From positions 7,110,501-7,174,500 of the forward strand of contig NZ_CP108514.1 of assembly GCF_035989305.1 (NCBI RefSeq): 64,000 nt of DNA, read 5' to 3'. The notes under the pieces were generated by a model that saw nothing but the letters and a program-made list of their open reading frames with translations, was not told the origin of the DNA and ran no database searches. Within the stretch, counting starts at the first letter, position 1; the number at the start of each line of letters is the position of its first letter. The translations under genes were made by a program, and so were the position numbers. The stretch is from Streptomyces sp. NBC_01233 (GTDB lineage: Bacteria > Actinomycetota > Actinomycetes > Streptomycetales > Streptomycetaceae). This document shows, one piece after another, positions 45,114 through 53,377 of the stretch.

Positions 45114-47498
45114 GTGTTCCAGCACAGAGCAGTGCGCTCTTCCCTCCTCGCCTCCGCCGTGGCCGTGACCCTCCTCGCCACCGCGGGCCAGGCCACCACG
45201 CAGGCCGCCGCGCCGCAGGCCCCTGCCCCGGCCGCCTTCGCCGGCGCCCAGGCCGCGCCCGCCCCCGGCCCCACGGGGAACCCGTTCGACGAGGTCGACC
45301 GCCTCGCCAACGCGAAGGACAACACCCCCGCACCCGCTCCGGCCCCGGGCGGGCAGGCCATCAGCGGCCAGGTCCCGGGCGCGGCGACGGCCGCCTCCGC
45401 GCCCGCCGACGACCTGCAGAAGCGCGGCAGGACGGCCAAGGCGGCCCCCACCGCCAAGAGCGTCGCCGCCGGCGTCCCGTGCACCCTCGACGGGATCGCG
45501 AACCTCACCCCGGAGCAGTTCGCCGACTTCCTCGGCGACTCGGCCGTCCTCGCCGACGGCTGCCTGCGCGGCCTCATCTGGACCTGGGACGCCCGCCTGG
45601 CCCCGGTGATGTCGGACGCGCACGTCCAGGCCGTCTCCCGCCGGATATCCGCCCTGGCCGCCGCCCACGACGGCCGCAACTCCTCCCACCTGGAGGAGAT
45701 GTTCACCTACCTGCACGCGGTCGCCTACCACGACTACTCGCGCTCCGAGATCGACGTCACCGACGCCCCGACCGTCGACGCCATGCGCCGGGCCATCGCG
45801 GACTTCGGCAACGCCGCACGCACCTTCGACGTGACGCCCTCCAACGCCCGCACCCTGCGCGAGGCCCTCTACGCGGCCAGCGCGCCCGGCCTGCGCCAGC
45901 ACCAGCTCGGCCTCATCAAGAAGGTCCTGGCCACCATGGACCCGGCCCACCCGGCCACCCACACCGACGCGACCTGGGCGGGTGCGACGCTCGCCGCCCT
46001 CTCCGTCAGCTACCTCGGCGTCTACCCCGGCAACAAGGACACCGCCTTCCACTCCGCCGTGGCGGGCGACGCCTCCTACCGCGCCGCCTTCAAGGCCTTC
46101 TCGACGTACACGCACCTCAAGGGCACGGCCAACGCCTGGGTGGCGCGCGACGCGCTCAGCGAGTACGCCCGCTTCGGGCAGGTCGACGGTCTCCGGGACC
46201 AGGTCGTCGCCGACCTCGGCGCGCTGCTGGGGCCCGTCAAGGCCGGCTTCGGCGACGGCAGCGAGCAGTGGGCCAAGCTCGTCTCCTGGCTCAACTTCTA
46301 CGAGGCCTGCAAGCCGTACGGGGTGTGCAAGGAGGACATCGAGAAGCAGCTCTTCCCCTACACCTACTCCTACGACAACGGCGCCATCAAGGTCCGCACC
46401 GCCCTGGACCGGGCCACCGTCGACCAGCTGTACTACGCGAGCAAGCAGGTCAAGGCCCAGTACCACCGCGTGCTCGGCACCGAGCAGCCGCTCGCGGGCG
46501 ACCCCAACACCACGCTGAACATCGTGCTCTACGCCTCCCGCGCCGACTACGTGAACTACCACCCGATCCTGACCGGGTACGACACCAACAACGGCGGCAT
46601 CTACATCGAGAACGGCGCCACCTTCTACACCTACCAGCGCCGCGTCCCGCAGGACTCCTCCCTCACCCTCGAGGAGCTCTTCCGCCACGAGTACACGCAC
46701 TACCTCAACGGCCGCTTCGCCGTCCCCGGCTTCTTCGGCGAGGGCCCCTGGTACGAGGGCGACCGCACGACCGCCATGGACGAGGGCACGGCCGAGTTCT
46801 TCGACGGCGCCACCCGCGACAACGGCATCGCCGTCCGCAAGTCCCTCGTCAAGAGCATCATCAGCGACACCTCCGGCGGCGGTCCGCGGATGAGCGTCGA
46901 GCAGCTGCTGAACGCCACCTACGACGGCGACGGCTTCCGCTTCTACAGCTACGCCGGCACCTTCTTCGAGTTCCTGTGGACCGAGAAGCCCACGCTGCTG
47001 CGCGAGATGTACACGCACCTGCGGGCGAACGACGTGGCGGCCTACGACGCCTGGCGCCACCGGATGGGAGCGGACGCCTACCTCCAGCGCGACTACGACC
47101 GCTTCCTGGACGCGCAGATCGCCAAGGTCGACCAGCTCTTCGTGCCGAACACCACCTTCACCCCGAACGGCCAGCTGCGCGATTCCGCGCTCGCGTCGGT
47201 GAAGTCGACCTTCGCGACGGCCACGTACAACACGCCGGACTGCGTGGAGAACGGCGAGCCCGGCAAGCGCCGCTTCACCTGTACCGGACGGATCACCGCG
47301 AACCTGAAGAACTGGCGCAGCGACGACCAGAACTTCAAGGACGTGTCGGAGACGGTCGACTACTTCATTCTCGACCGCGCGGGCGCGGCCTCGAACAACC
47401 TCGCCGACATGAACTGCTCCTTCGGTCCGCTGGAGATCTGGAGCAACAAGGTCGCGGGCACGTCGAGTTACAGCTGTGAGGGCCCCCTCCGCGGCTGA
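45114..47498 (+). CDS. Secreted M9-family collagenase
   Basis: 794 residues from the GTG at 45114 (AGGAG upstream). The signal peptide (VFQHRAVRSSLLASAVAVTL) is followed by a Pro/Ala-rich propeptide to ~residue 110. The activator domain is all-helical, and the peptidase domain has the zinc motif HEYTH (525-529), YEGDRTTAMDEGTAEFF (third ligand Glu) and Gly-rich edge strand NNGGIYIENG. A C-terminal domain with four cysteines (CVENGEPGKRRFTCTG; NCSFGP; SYSCEGP) may bind substrate; no PKD or clostridial collagen-binding domain is seen. It degrades collagen outside the cell and feeds the downstream hydroxyproline genes. Confidence 0.92.
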   Translation: MFQHRAVRSSLLASAVAVTLLATAGQATTQAAAPQAPAPAAFAGAQAAPAPGPTGNPFDEVDRLANAKDNTPAPAPAPGGQAISGQVPGAATAASAPADDLQKRGRTAKAAPTAKSVAAGVPCTLDGIANLTPEQFADFLGDSAVLADGCLRGLIWTWDARLAPVMSDAHVQAVSRRISALAAAHDGRNSSHLEEMFTYLHAVAYHDYSRSEIDVTDAPTVDAMRRAIADFGNAARTFDVTPSNARTLREALYAASAPGLRQHQLGLIKKVLATMDPAHPATHTDATWAGATLAALSVSYLGVYPGNKDTAFHSAVAGDASYRAAFKAFSTYTHLKGTANAWVARDALSEYARFGQVDGLRDQVVADLGALLGPVKAGFGDGSEQWAKLVSWLNFYEACKPYGVCKEDIEKQLFPYTYSYDNGAIKVRTALDRATVDQLYYASKQVKAQYHRVLGTEQPLAGDPNTTLNIVLYASRADYVNYHPILTGYDTNNGGIYIENGATFYTYQRRVPQDSSLTLEELFRHEYTHYLNGRFAVPGFFGEGPWYEGDRTTAMDEGTAEFFDGATRDNGIAVRKSLVKSIISDTSGGGPRMSVEQLLNATYDGDGFRFYSYAGTFFEFLWTEKPTLLREMYTHLRANDVAAYDAWRHRMGADAYLQRDYDRFLDAQIAKVDQLFVPNTTFTPNGQLRDSALASVKSTFATATYNTPDCVENGEPGKRRFTCTGRITANLKNWRSDDQNFKDVSETVDYFILDRAGAASNNLADMNCSFGPLEIWSNKVAGTSSYSCEGPLRG

Positions 47499-47507
47499 CG
47501 GACACCG

Positions 47508-47544
47508 GACCGGTCCTGCGCCTGAGGAGGGTGCGGGACCGGTC
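47508..47544 (+). terminator. Terminator of the collagenase gene
   Basis: GACCGGTCCTGCGCC (47508-47522) pairs with GGTGCGGGACCGGTC (47530-47544), a 15-bp stem with two G-U pairs and a 7-nt loop. It starts 10 nt past the stop. It separates the collagenase from the dehydrogenase operon, whose operator follows 17 bp later. Confidence 0.75.
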
Positions 47545-47560
47545 TGGGCAGGCACTAAAG

Positions 47561-47575
47561 AATGTGACATATTAC
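47561..47575. promoter_or_regulatory. Regulon operator (copy 2), before the D-hydroxyproline dehydrogenase operon
   Basis: AATGTGACATATTAC; in the other orientation it is GTAATATGTCACATT and fits the shared AATGTCACATT core with perfect ATGT-x-ACAT symmetry. It ends 4 bp before the GTG start, so the transcript may be nearly leaderless and the site would block RNA polymerase. Confidence 0.6.
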
Positions 47576-47579
47576 TGTC

Positions 47580-48767
47580 GTGCTCAAGAGACACTCCCTG
47601 GACGCCGTGATCATCGGCGCCGGCGTCGTCGGGGCGGCCTGCGCGTACTACGCGACCCGCGCCGGACTCTCCGTGGCCGTGGTCGACCGCGGCCCCGTCG
47701 CGGGCGGCACGACCGGCGCCGGCGAAGGCAACCTGCTCGTCTCCGACAAGGAGGCGGGACCGGAGCTCGACCTCGCCCTCCTCTCCACCCGGCTCTGGAC
47801 CGAACTCGCCGCGGTCCTCCCGCGCGAGATCGAGTACGAGCCCAAGGGCGGGCTCGTCGTCGCCCCGGACGACACCACCGTGCAGGCCCTGCGGAGCTTC
47901 GCCGAGGGCCAGCGCAAGGCCGGGGTCCACGCGGTCGAGGTGCCCGCGGACGCCCTGCACGAACTGGAGCCGCACCTGGCCCCGGGCCTGGCGGGCGGGT
48001 TCCACTACCCGCAGGACGCCCAGGTCCAGCCGGCCCAGGCGGCGGCGCGGCTGCTGGCCGCGTCCGGAGCCGAGGTGTACCTCGGCGAGGAGGTGACGGG
48101 CGTACTGCTGGACCGGGGTGCCGTACGAGGGGTCAGCACCCCGCGCCGGGAACTCCTGGCCCCGGCCGTGGTGAACGCGGCCGGGACCTGGGGCGGCCAC
48201 ATCACCTCGCTGGCCGGGGTCGCCCTGCCCGTCCTCCCGCGCCGCGGCTTCGTGCTGGTGACCGAGCCGCTCCCGCGGGTGGTCCGGCACAAGGTCTACG
48301 CCGCCGACTACATCGCGGACGTCGCCAGCGGCTCGGCCGCCCTGCAGTCCTCGGCCGTGGTCGAGGGCACCCCGTCCGGCCCGGTCCTCATCGGCGCCAC
48401 CCGGGAGCGGGTCGGCTTCGACCGCTCCCTCTCGACGGAGGCCCTGCGCCGCCTGGCCGCGCAGGCGGCGGCGCTCTTCCCGGTGCTGGCAGACGTCCGG
48501 GTCCTGCGGACCTACCACGGCTTCCGCCCCTACCTCCCGGACCACCTCCCGGCCATCGGCCACGACGCCCGCCGCCCCGGGCTGCTGCACGCCTGCGGCC
48601 ACGAGGGCGCGGGCATCGGCCTGGCCCCCGCCACCGGCCTGCTGATCGCCGCCGCCCTGACGGGGGCCGAACCGCCGCTGCCCGCACACCCGTTCCGCCC
48701 GGACCGCTTCGGCGCGGACGCGGGCCCTGCCGACACCCCCGCCGACACCCCTGAGGAGCCCTCCTGA
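47580..48767 (+). CDS. D-hydroxyproline dehydrogenase, FAD-binding beta subunit (DAO/HcnC-like)
   Basis: 395 residues, GTG start. DAO-type flavoenzyme: AVIIGAGVVGAACAYYATRAG, GTTGAGEGNLLVSDK, and C-terminal YHGFRPYLPDHLPAIGHD ... HACGHEGAGIGLAPATG. This is the catalytic subunit of HcnABC/LhpBEF-type complexes that oxidise cis-4-hydroxy-D-proline to a hydroxypyrroline carboxylate. Together with the overlapping 2Fe-2S and NAD(P)/FAD subunit genes it makes the full three-part complex. Confidence 0.87.
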   Translation: MLKRHSLDAVIIGAGVVGAACAYYATRAGLSVAVVDRGPVAGGTTGAGEGNLLVSDKEAGPELDLALLSTRLWTELAAVLPREIEYEPKGGLVVAPDDTTVQALRSFAEGQRKAGVHAVEVPADALHELEPHLAPGLAGGFHYPQDAQVQPAQAAARLLAASGAEVYLGEEVTGVLLDRGAVRGVSTPRRELLAPAVVNAAGTWGGHITSLAGVALPVLPRRGFVLVTEPLPRVVRHKVYAADYIADVASGSAALQSSAVVEGTPSGPVLIGATRERVGFDRSLSTEALRRLAAQAAALFPVLADVRVLRTYHGFRPYLPDHLPAIGHDARRPGLLHACGHEGAGIGLAPATGLLIAAALTGAEPPLPAHPFRPDRFGADAGPADTPADTPEEPS

Positions 48768-49078
48768 TGCGCAGCGCCCGCTCCTTGGTCGGCGGCACCC
48801 CGGAGGCCGCGCACGAGATCACCTTCGACGGCCGGGAACTGCCCGCCCTGCCCGGCCAGAGCATCGCCGCCGTGCTCTGGGGCGCCGGGATCCTGGCCTG
48901 GCGGACCACCCGCGAGGGCGGCGCCCCGCGCGGCGCGTTCTGCGGGATCGGCAGCTGCTACGACTGCCTCGTCACCGTCAACGGCCGCCCGAACCAGCGC
49001 GCCTGCCTGGTCCCGGCCCGGCCGGGGGACACCGTCACCACCCAGGAGGGAACCGGCCATGCCGACCTCACCGTCTGA
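48767..49078 (+). CDS. D-hydroxyproline dehydrogenase, [2Fe-2S] gamma subunit (HcnA-like)
   Basis: 103 residues, start overlapping the previous stop (TGATG). Plant-ferredoxin-type fold with cluster ligands in AFCGIGSCYDCLVTVNG and a fourth Cys in QRACLVPA. Transfers electrons between the two flavin subunits of the dehydrogenase. Its last 20 bases overlap the next gene. Confidence 0.88.
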   Translation: MRSARSLVGGTPEAAHEITFDGRELPALPGQSIAAVLWGAGILAWRTTREGGAPRGAFCGIGSCYDCLVTVNGRPNQRACLVPARPGDTVTTQEGTGHADLTV

Positions 49079-51314
49079 ACCCGCCGGCCGCGCGGGCCGC
49101 ACGGACCCCGAAGGCCTGCCGACCCCTGCCCCCGCGCCGACGCCGGTGCCTGCCGCCAGGCCGACGCCGCTGCCTGCTGCCGTGCCGGCGTCCGCTGCCG
49201 TGCCGGCGCCGGTGCTTGCTGCCGTGCCGGCGTCGGCCGCTGCGTCCGTCCCGGCGCGTGCCGCGGTGTTCGTGCCGGTGCCTGCTGCCGTGCCGGCGTC
49301 CGCTGCTGCGTCCGTCCCGGCGCCTGCCGCGGTGTCCGTGTCGGTGCCTGCTGCCGCGCCTGTGTCGCTTCCTGCCGCCGTGCCGGCGTCGGCCGCTGCG
49401 TCCGTCCCGGCGCGTGCCGCGGTGTTCGTGTCGGTGCCTGCTGCCGTGCCGGCGTCCGCTGCCGCGCCCGTGTCGGTGCCTGCTGCCGTGCCGGCGTCCG
49501 CTGCCGCGCCCGTGTCGGTGCCTGCTGCCGTGCCGGCGTCCGCTGCCGCGCCCGTGTCGGTGCCTGCTGCCGTGCCGGCGTCCGCTGCCGCGCCCGTGTC
49601 GGTGCCTGCTGCCGTGCCGGCGTCGGCCGCTGCGCCCGTGCCGGCCCCTGCCGCCGTGCCGGCGCCCGCCGCGGTGGTCGTTTCCGGGAGCGCGCCGGCC
49701 CGGGCCGATCTCGCGATCGTCGGCGCCGGCCCGGCCGGGCCCGCCGTGAGTGCCGCCGCCTCCGACAGCCCTGCCGTTGCTCCTGCCGTGCGGCCGTCCG
49801 GTCCCGCCGGGAGTCCGGCTGCCGGCGCCGACGCGAGCCTCGCCGTCGCTTGCGCCGCCGCTCCTGCCGTGAGTGCCGGCGCCCCCGCTTTCGACCTCGC
49901 CGTCGTCGGGGCCGGCCCGGCCGGGCTGGCTGCGGCCGTCACGGCTGCCGGGCTCGGGCTGCGGGTCGTCCTGCTCGACGCGGGCGAGCGCCCCGGCGGG
50001 CAGTACTACCGCCACCCCGCCCCGGGCCTGGGTGCGGCCCGCCCGGAGGCCCTGCACCACGGCTGGGCCGAGTTCGCGACCCGCGAAGCCGCCCTGCGCG
50101 CGCACGAGTCGGCGGGCCGGATCACGTACCTCCCGCTGCACCACGTGTGGACGGTCGTCCCGAGCGGGGCGGCGGGTTCCGGACCTGCCGCGCGCGCCCG
50201 CACGGCCGTCGCCGCGCCCGCCACGGAGTGGACCCTGCACGCCGTGGCCGGGCCCGAGGAGGCGGCGGCCTCGGTCCACGCCTCGGCCGTCCTCATCGCC
50301 ACGGGCGCCTACGAACGGCAACTGCCCTTCCCCGGCTGGACCCTGCCCGGGGTGGTCGGGGCCGGCGGGGCGCAGGCCATGCTCAAGGCCGGGCTGGTCC
50401 TGCCGGGCAAGCGGGTGGTCGTCGCCGGGAGCGGGCCGCTGCTGCTCGCCGTGGCCGGGTCCCTCGCCGCCGCCGGAGCCGCCGTGCCCGCCGTGGTGGA
50501 GGCCGCCGCCTACACCGCGTACGCCGGCCGGGTGCCCGCCCTGCTGCGCAACCCCGGCAAGCTCGTCGAGGCCGCGGGCTACGGCGGGGCGCTGGCCCGC
50601 CACCACGTGCGGCTGCTCACCCGGCACGCCGTCACCGAGGCCCACGGCACCGACCGGGTCGAGGCCGTCACCGTGGCCCGGCTCGACCGGGACTGGCGTC
50701 CGCTGCCCGGTACCGCCCGCCGGATCCCCTGCGACGCCCTCGCCGTCGGCCACGGGCTCGTGCCCCAGCTCGAACTCGCCACCGGCTTCGGCTGCGCCAC
50801 CCTGCGCAGCCCCGACGGCACCGTCGCCCTCGTCCTCGACGAGGAACAGCGGACCTCCGTCCCCGGCATCTGGTCGGCGGGCGAGACCGGCGGCATCGGC
50901 GGAGCCCAACTGGCCATGACCGAGGGCGAACTGGCCGCCCACTCCGTCGCGGGCGTGCCGTGCGGCCCCCGGCCGACCCGCCGCCGCGCGCGGTTGCGCG
51001 CCTTCGCCGACGCGATGGCCGCCGCCCACCGCCCGGGCGAGGGCTGGACCGGCTGGCTGCGCGACGACGCCGTCGTGTGCCGCTGTGAGGAGGTCCCGGC
51101 CGGCCGCGTCCGGGAGGCGGTCGAGGACCTCGGCGCGCGCGACGCCCGTACCGTCAAGCTCCTGACCCGGGCCGGCATGGGCTGGTGCCAGGGCCGGATG
51201 TGCGGCCCCGCCGTCGCCGCCCTCGCCGGCGAGGAGCAGTCGGCCGACCGGCGACCGCTGTCCTGCCCGGTCCCGCTGCGCCGGCTTGCCGAACTTCCGC
51301 CCGCGGACCGCTGA
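49059..51314 (+). CDS. D-hydroxyproline dehydrogenase, NAD(P)/FAD alpha subunit (HcnB-like) with repeat-expanded N-terminus
   Basis: 751 residues, against ~450-500 for the family. ATG with GGAGGG eight bases upstream, inside the gamma-subunit gene. Residues ~20-205 are Ala/Val/Pro/Ser repeats, including four identical 14-residue units encoded by 42-bp repeats. A first dinucleotide-binding start (ADLAIVGAGPAG, ~215) leads into more low complexity, and a second (FDLAVVGAGPAGLAAAV, ~279) opens the real enzyme. Then come GGQYYRHPAPG, IATGAYERQLPFPGWTLPGV, SAGETGGIGGAQLA and a BFD-like [2Fe-2S] C-terminus (CRCEEV...GWCQGRMC). The duplication implies the expansion began by unequal recombination at the gene's 5' end. 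The catalytic part looks intact. Confidence 0.85.
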   Translation: MPTSPSEPAGRAGRTDPEGLPTPAPAPTPVPAARPTPLPAAVPASAAVPAPVLAAVPASAAASVPARAAVFVPVPAAVPASAAASVPAPAAVSVSVPAAAPVSLPAAVPASAAASVPARAAVFVSVPAAVPASAAAPVSVPAAVPASAAAPVSVPAAVPASAAAPVSVPAAVPASAAAPVSVPAAVPASAAAPVPAPAAVPAPAAVVVSGSAPARADLAIVGAGPAGPAVSAAASDSPAVAPAVRPSGPAGSPAAGADASLAVACAAAPAVSAGAPAFDLAVVGAGPAGLAAAVTAAGLGLRVVLLDAGERPGGQYYRHPAPGLGAARPEALHHGWAEFATREAALRAHESAGRITYLPLHHVWTVVPSGAAGSGPAARARTAVAAPATEWTLHAVAGPEEAAASVHASAVLIATGAYERQLPFPGWTLPGVVGAGGAQAMLKAGLVLPGKRVVVAGSGPLLLAVAGSLAAAGAAVPAVVEAAAYTAYAGRVPALLRNPGKLVEAAGYGGALARHHVRLLTRHAVTEAHGTDRVEAVTVARLDRDWRPLPGTARRIPCDALAVGHGLVPQLELATGFGCATLRSPDGTVALVLDEEQRTSVPGIWSAGETGGIGGAQLAMTEGELAAHSVAGVPCGPRPTRRRARLRAFADAMAAAHRPGEGWTGWLRDDAVVCRCEEVPAGRVREAVEDLGARDARTVKLLTRAGMGWCQGRMCGPAVAALAGEEQSADRRPLSCPVPLRRLAELPPADR
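49428..49637 (+). repeat. 42-bp tandem repeats within the alpha-subunit gene
   Basis: Four identical 42-bp units (49428-49469, 49470-49511, 49512-49553, 49554-49595) and a fifth with small changes (to 49637). Each encodes VSVPAAVPASAAAP. Related, more diverged units extend back to about 49180. Identity at all positions, including third bases, indicates recent tandem duplication. Confidence 0.95.
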
Positions 51315-51353
51315 TCGGGGCGTCCCGGCCCTTGTGGCCGTCCCGCACCCACT

Positions 51354-51370
51354 AGTAAAATGTCACACAC
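51354..51370. promoter_or_regulatory. Regulon operator (copy 3), before the deaminase-epimerase operon
   Basis: AGTAAAATGTCACACAC matches the AnAATGTCACAnn form of the island motif. It lies 20 bp before the deaminase ATG at 51390. Confidence 0.6.
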
Positions 51371-51389
51371 CACTCTAGGGAGCCCTCTC

Positions 51390-52310
51390 ATGACCCACGC
51401 GCACACCCCCGCGCCCCGCACCCGCACCCGACCCTGGCACGGCATCATGGTCGCCACCGCGCTCCCGCTGCGCGAGGACCTCGGCGTCGACTACGACGCC
51501 TACGCCGAACACGTGGCCTGGCTGATCGCCAACGGCTGCGACGGCGTGGTCCCCAACGGCTCCCTCGGGGAGTACCAGACCCTCACCGACGAGGAGCGCG
51601 CACGGGTCGTGCGCACCGCCGTCGAGGCCGCCGGAGACGGTGCCCGCGTCATGCCCGGAGTCGCCGCCTACGGCAGCGCCGAGGCCCGCCGCTGGGCCGA
51701 ACAGGCCGCCGAGGCCGGCGCCGGCTCCGTACTCCTCCTGCCGCCCAACGCCTTCCGGGCCGACGAGGAGACCGTACGCGCCCACTACGCCGAGGTCGCC
51801 CGCGCCGGGCTGCCCGTGGTCGCGTACAACAACCCCATCGACACCAAGGTGGACCTGGTCCCCTCCCTGCTCGCCCGGCTGCACGCCGACGGCTCCATCG
51901 TCGCCGTCAAGGAGTTCAGCGGGGACGTGCGCCGCGCCTACGAGATCGCCGAGCTCGCCCCCGGTCTCGACCTGCTCATCGGCGCCGACGACGTCCTGCT
52001 CGAACTGGCCCTCGCGGGCGCCGTCGGCTGGATCGCCGGCTACCCCAACGCCCTGCCCCAGTCCTGCGCCACCCTCTACCGGGCCGCCGTCGCGGGGGAC
52101 CTCGCCACCGCCCTGCCGCTCTACAAGTCCCTGCACTCCCTGCTGCGCTGGGACTCCAAGACCGAGTTCGTCCAGGCCATCAAGCTCTCCATGGACCTGG
52201 CCGGCCGCCCCGGCGGCGCCACCCGCCCGCCGCGCTTCCCGCTCACCGGCGAGACCGAGGCCGCCGTCCGCGCCGCCACCGAGAAGGCCCTCGCCGAGGG
52301 CCTCAACTAA
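51390..52310 (+). CDS. Dihydrodipicolinate synthase-family 1-pyrroline-4-hydroxy-2-carboxylate deaminase
   Basis: 306 residues from the ATG at 51390 (AGGGAG eight bases upstream); the ATG at 51360 lies within the operator and is less likely. DapA-type TIM barrel with VVPNGSLGEYQTL, Tyr146 (VAYNNP) and Schiff-base Lys174 (IVAVKEFSGD). In hydroxyproline clusters this family deaminates the dehydrogenase product to 2,5-dioxopentanoate. That assignment follows from context, since DapA homologues are functionally diverse. Confidence 0.82.
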   Translation: MTHAHTPAPRTRTRPWHGIMVATALPLREDLGVDYDAYAEHVAWLIANGCDGVVPNGSLGEYQTLTDEERARVVRTAVEAAGDGARVMPGVAAYGSAEARRWAEQAAEAGAGSVLLLPPNAFRADEETVRAHYAEVARAGLPVVAYNNPIDTKVDLVPSLLARLHADGSIVAVKEFSGDVRRAYEIAELAPGLDLLIGADDVLLELALAGAVGWIAGYPNALPQSCATLYRAAVAGDLATALPLYKSLHSLLRWDSKTEFVQAIKLSMDLAGRPGGATRPPRFPLTGETEAAVRAATEKALAEGLN

Positions 52311-52330
52311 CCAGCTGGAGGGGACGCCTG

Positions 52331-53377
52331 ATGCGTACGCGCCACGTTTACCACGCGGTGGACTCGCACACCGAGGGGATGCCGACCCGGGTGATCACCG
52401 GGGGAGTCGGGGTGATCCCCGGCGCCACCATGGCCGAGAAGCGGCTCCACTTCATCGAGCACACGGACCACGTCCGCACCCTGCTCATGTACGAGCCGCG
52501 CGGCCACTCCGCGATGAGCGGCGCCATCCTGCAGCCCCCCACCCGCCCCGACGCCGACTACGGCGTCCTCTACATCGAGGTGTCGGGCCTGCTCCCCATG
52601 TGCGGGCACGGCACCATCGGTGTCGCCACCGTCCTCGTCGAGACCGGCATGGTGCCGGTCGTCGAGCCGGTCACCACCGTCCGGCTCGACACCCCCGCCG
52701 GACTGGTGAGCGTCGACGTCCGCGTCGAGGACGGTGCGGCCACCGCCGTCACCCTCACCAACGTCCCCTCCTTCAGCGTCGGCCTCGACCTCAAGGCCGA
52801 GGTCCCCGGGTACGGCACGGTCACCTACGACATCGCCTACGGCGGCAACTTCTACGCCTTCGTCGAACTCGACGCCCTCGGTCTCCCCTTCGACCGCACA
52901 CGCAAGGGCGACCTGCTCGCCGCCGGACTCGCGGTCATGGACGCGATCAACGCGGGCGACGACCGGCCCGTCCACCCCGAGAACCCCTCCATCGCCGGGG
53001 TCAAGCACGTCTACCTCGCCGCCCCCGGCTCCGACGCCCGCCGCTCCCGGCACGCCATGGCCATCCACCCCGGCTGGTTCGACCGCTCGCCCTGCGGTAC
53101 GGGCACCAGCGCGCGGATGGCCCAGCTGCACGCCCGCGGACTCCTGGAGCTCGACACGGACTTCGTCAACGAGTCCTTCATCGGCACCGAGTTCACGGGC
53201 CGGCTGATCGCGCAGACCACCGTCGGCGGACTCCCGGCCGTGGTGCCCACGGTCACGGGCCGGGCCTGGATCACCGGCACCGCCCAGTACTTCCTCGACC
53301 CGACCGACCCCTTCCCCGGAGGCTTCAACACCGTTGCGTTAGGGATCTTGAGTCGTTGGCAACCCCCGCATGAGTAG
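52331..53377 (+). CDS. 4-hydroxyproline 2-epimerase (proline racemase family), C-terminus altered by IS insertion
   Basis: 348 residues. Converts trans-4-hydroxy-L-proline to cis-4-hydroxy-D-proline. Both catalytic cysteines are present: C91 in PMCGHGTIG and C255 in SPCGTGTSA. The native ending can be rebuilt from the far side of the insertion: ...DPFPGGF followed by LL and stop. The IS replaces the last two residues with NTVALGILSRWQPPHE before a stop inside the element. The core is intact, so activity is probably retained. The native stop overlapped the next gene's GTG, a coupling now lost. Confidence 0.88.
   Translation: MRTRHVYHAVDSHTEGMPTRVITGGVGVIPGATMAEKRLHFIEHTDHVRTLLMYEPRGHSAMSGAILQPPTRPDADYGVLYIEVSGLLPMCGHGTIGVATVLVETGMVPVVEPVTTVRLDTPAGLVSVDVRVEDGAATAVTLTNVPSFSVGLDLKAEVPGYGTVTYDIAYGGNFYAFVELDALGLPFDRTRKGDLLAAGLAVMDAINAGDDRPVHPENPSIAGVKHVYLAAPGSDARRSRHAMAIHPGWFDRSPCGTGTSARMAQLHARGLLELDTDFVNESFIGTEFTGRLIAQTTVGGLPAVVPTVTGRAWITGTAQYFLDPTDPFPGGFNTVALGILSRWQPPHE
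53316..53325. repeat. Target-site duplication, left copy
   Basis: CCGGAGGCTT directly precedes the left inverted repeat of the IS and is repeated at 54868-54877 directly after the right end. A 10-bp duplication is in the range of IS4-family elements. Confidence 0.9.

Noticed and set aside
45069..48689. 1206-codon minus-strand ORF opposite the collagenase
   Set aside because: Antisense shadow across two real plus-strand genes and a terminator; repetitive Gly/Val/Arg composition.
49428..49637. CRISPR array
   Set aside because: The 42-bp units are contiguous and identical, with no spacers, and lie inside a coding frame.
49068..51029. Minus-strand ORF with HRHGRGSGRR repeats
   Set aside because: Antisense of the 42-bp repeat array and the dehydrogenase alpha subunit. 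The frame is open only because the repeat length is a multiple of three.
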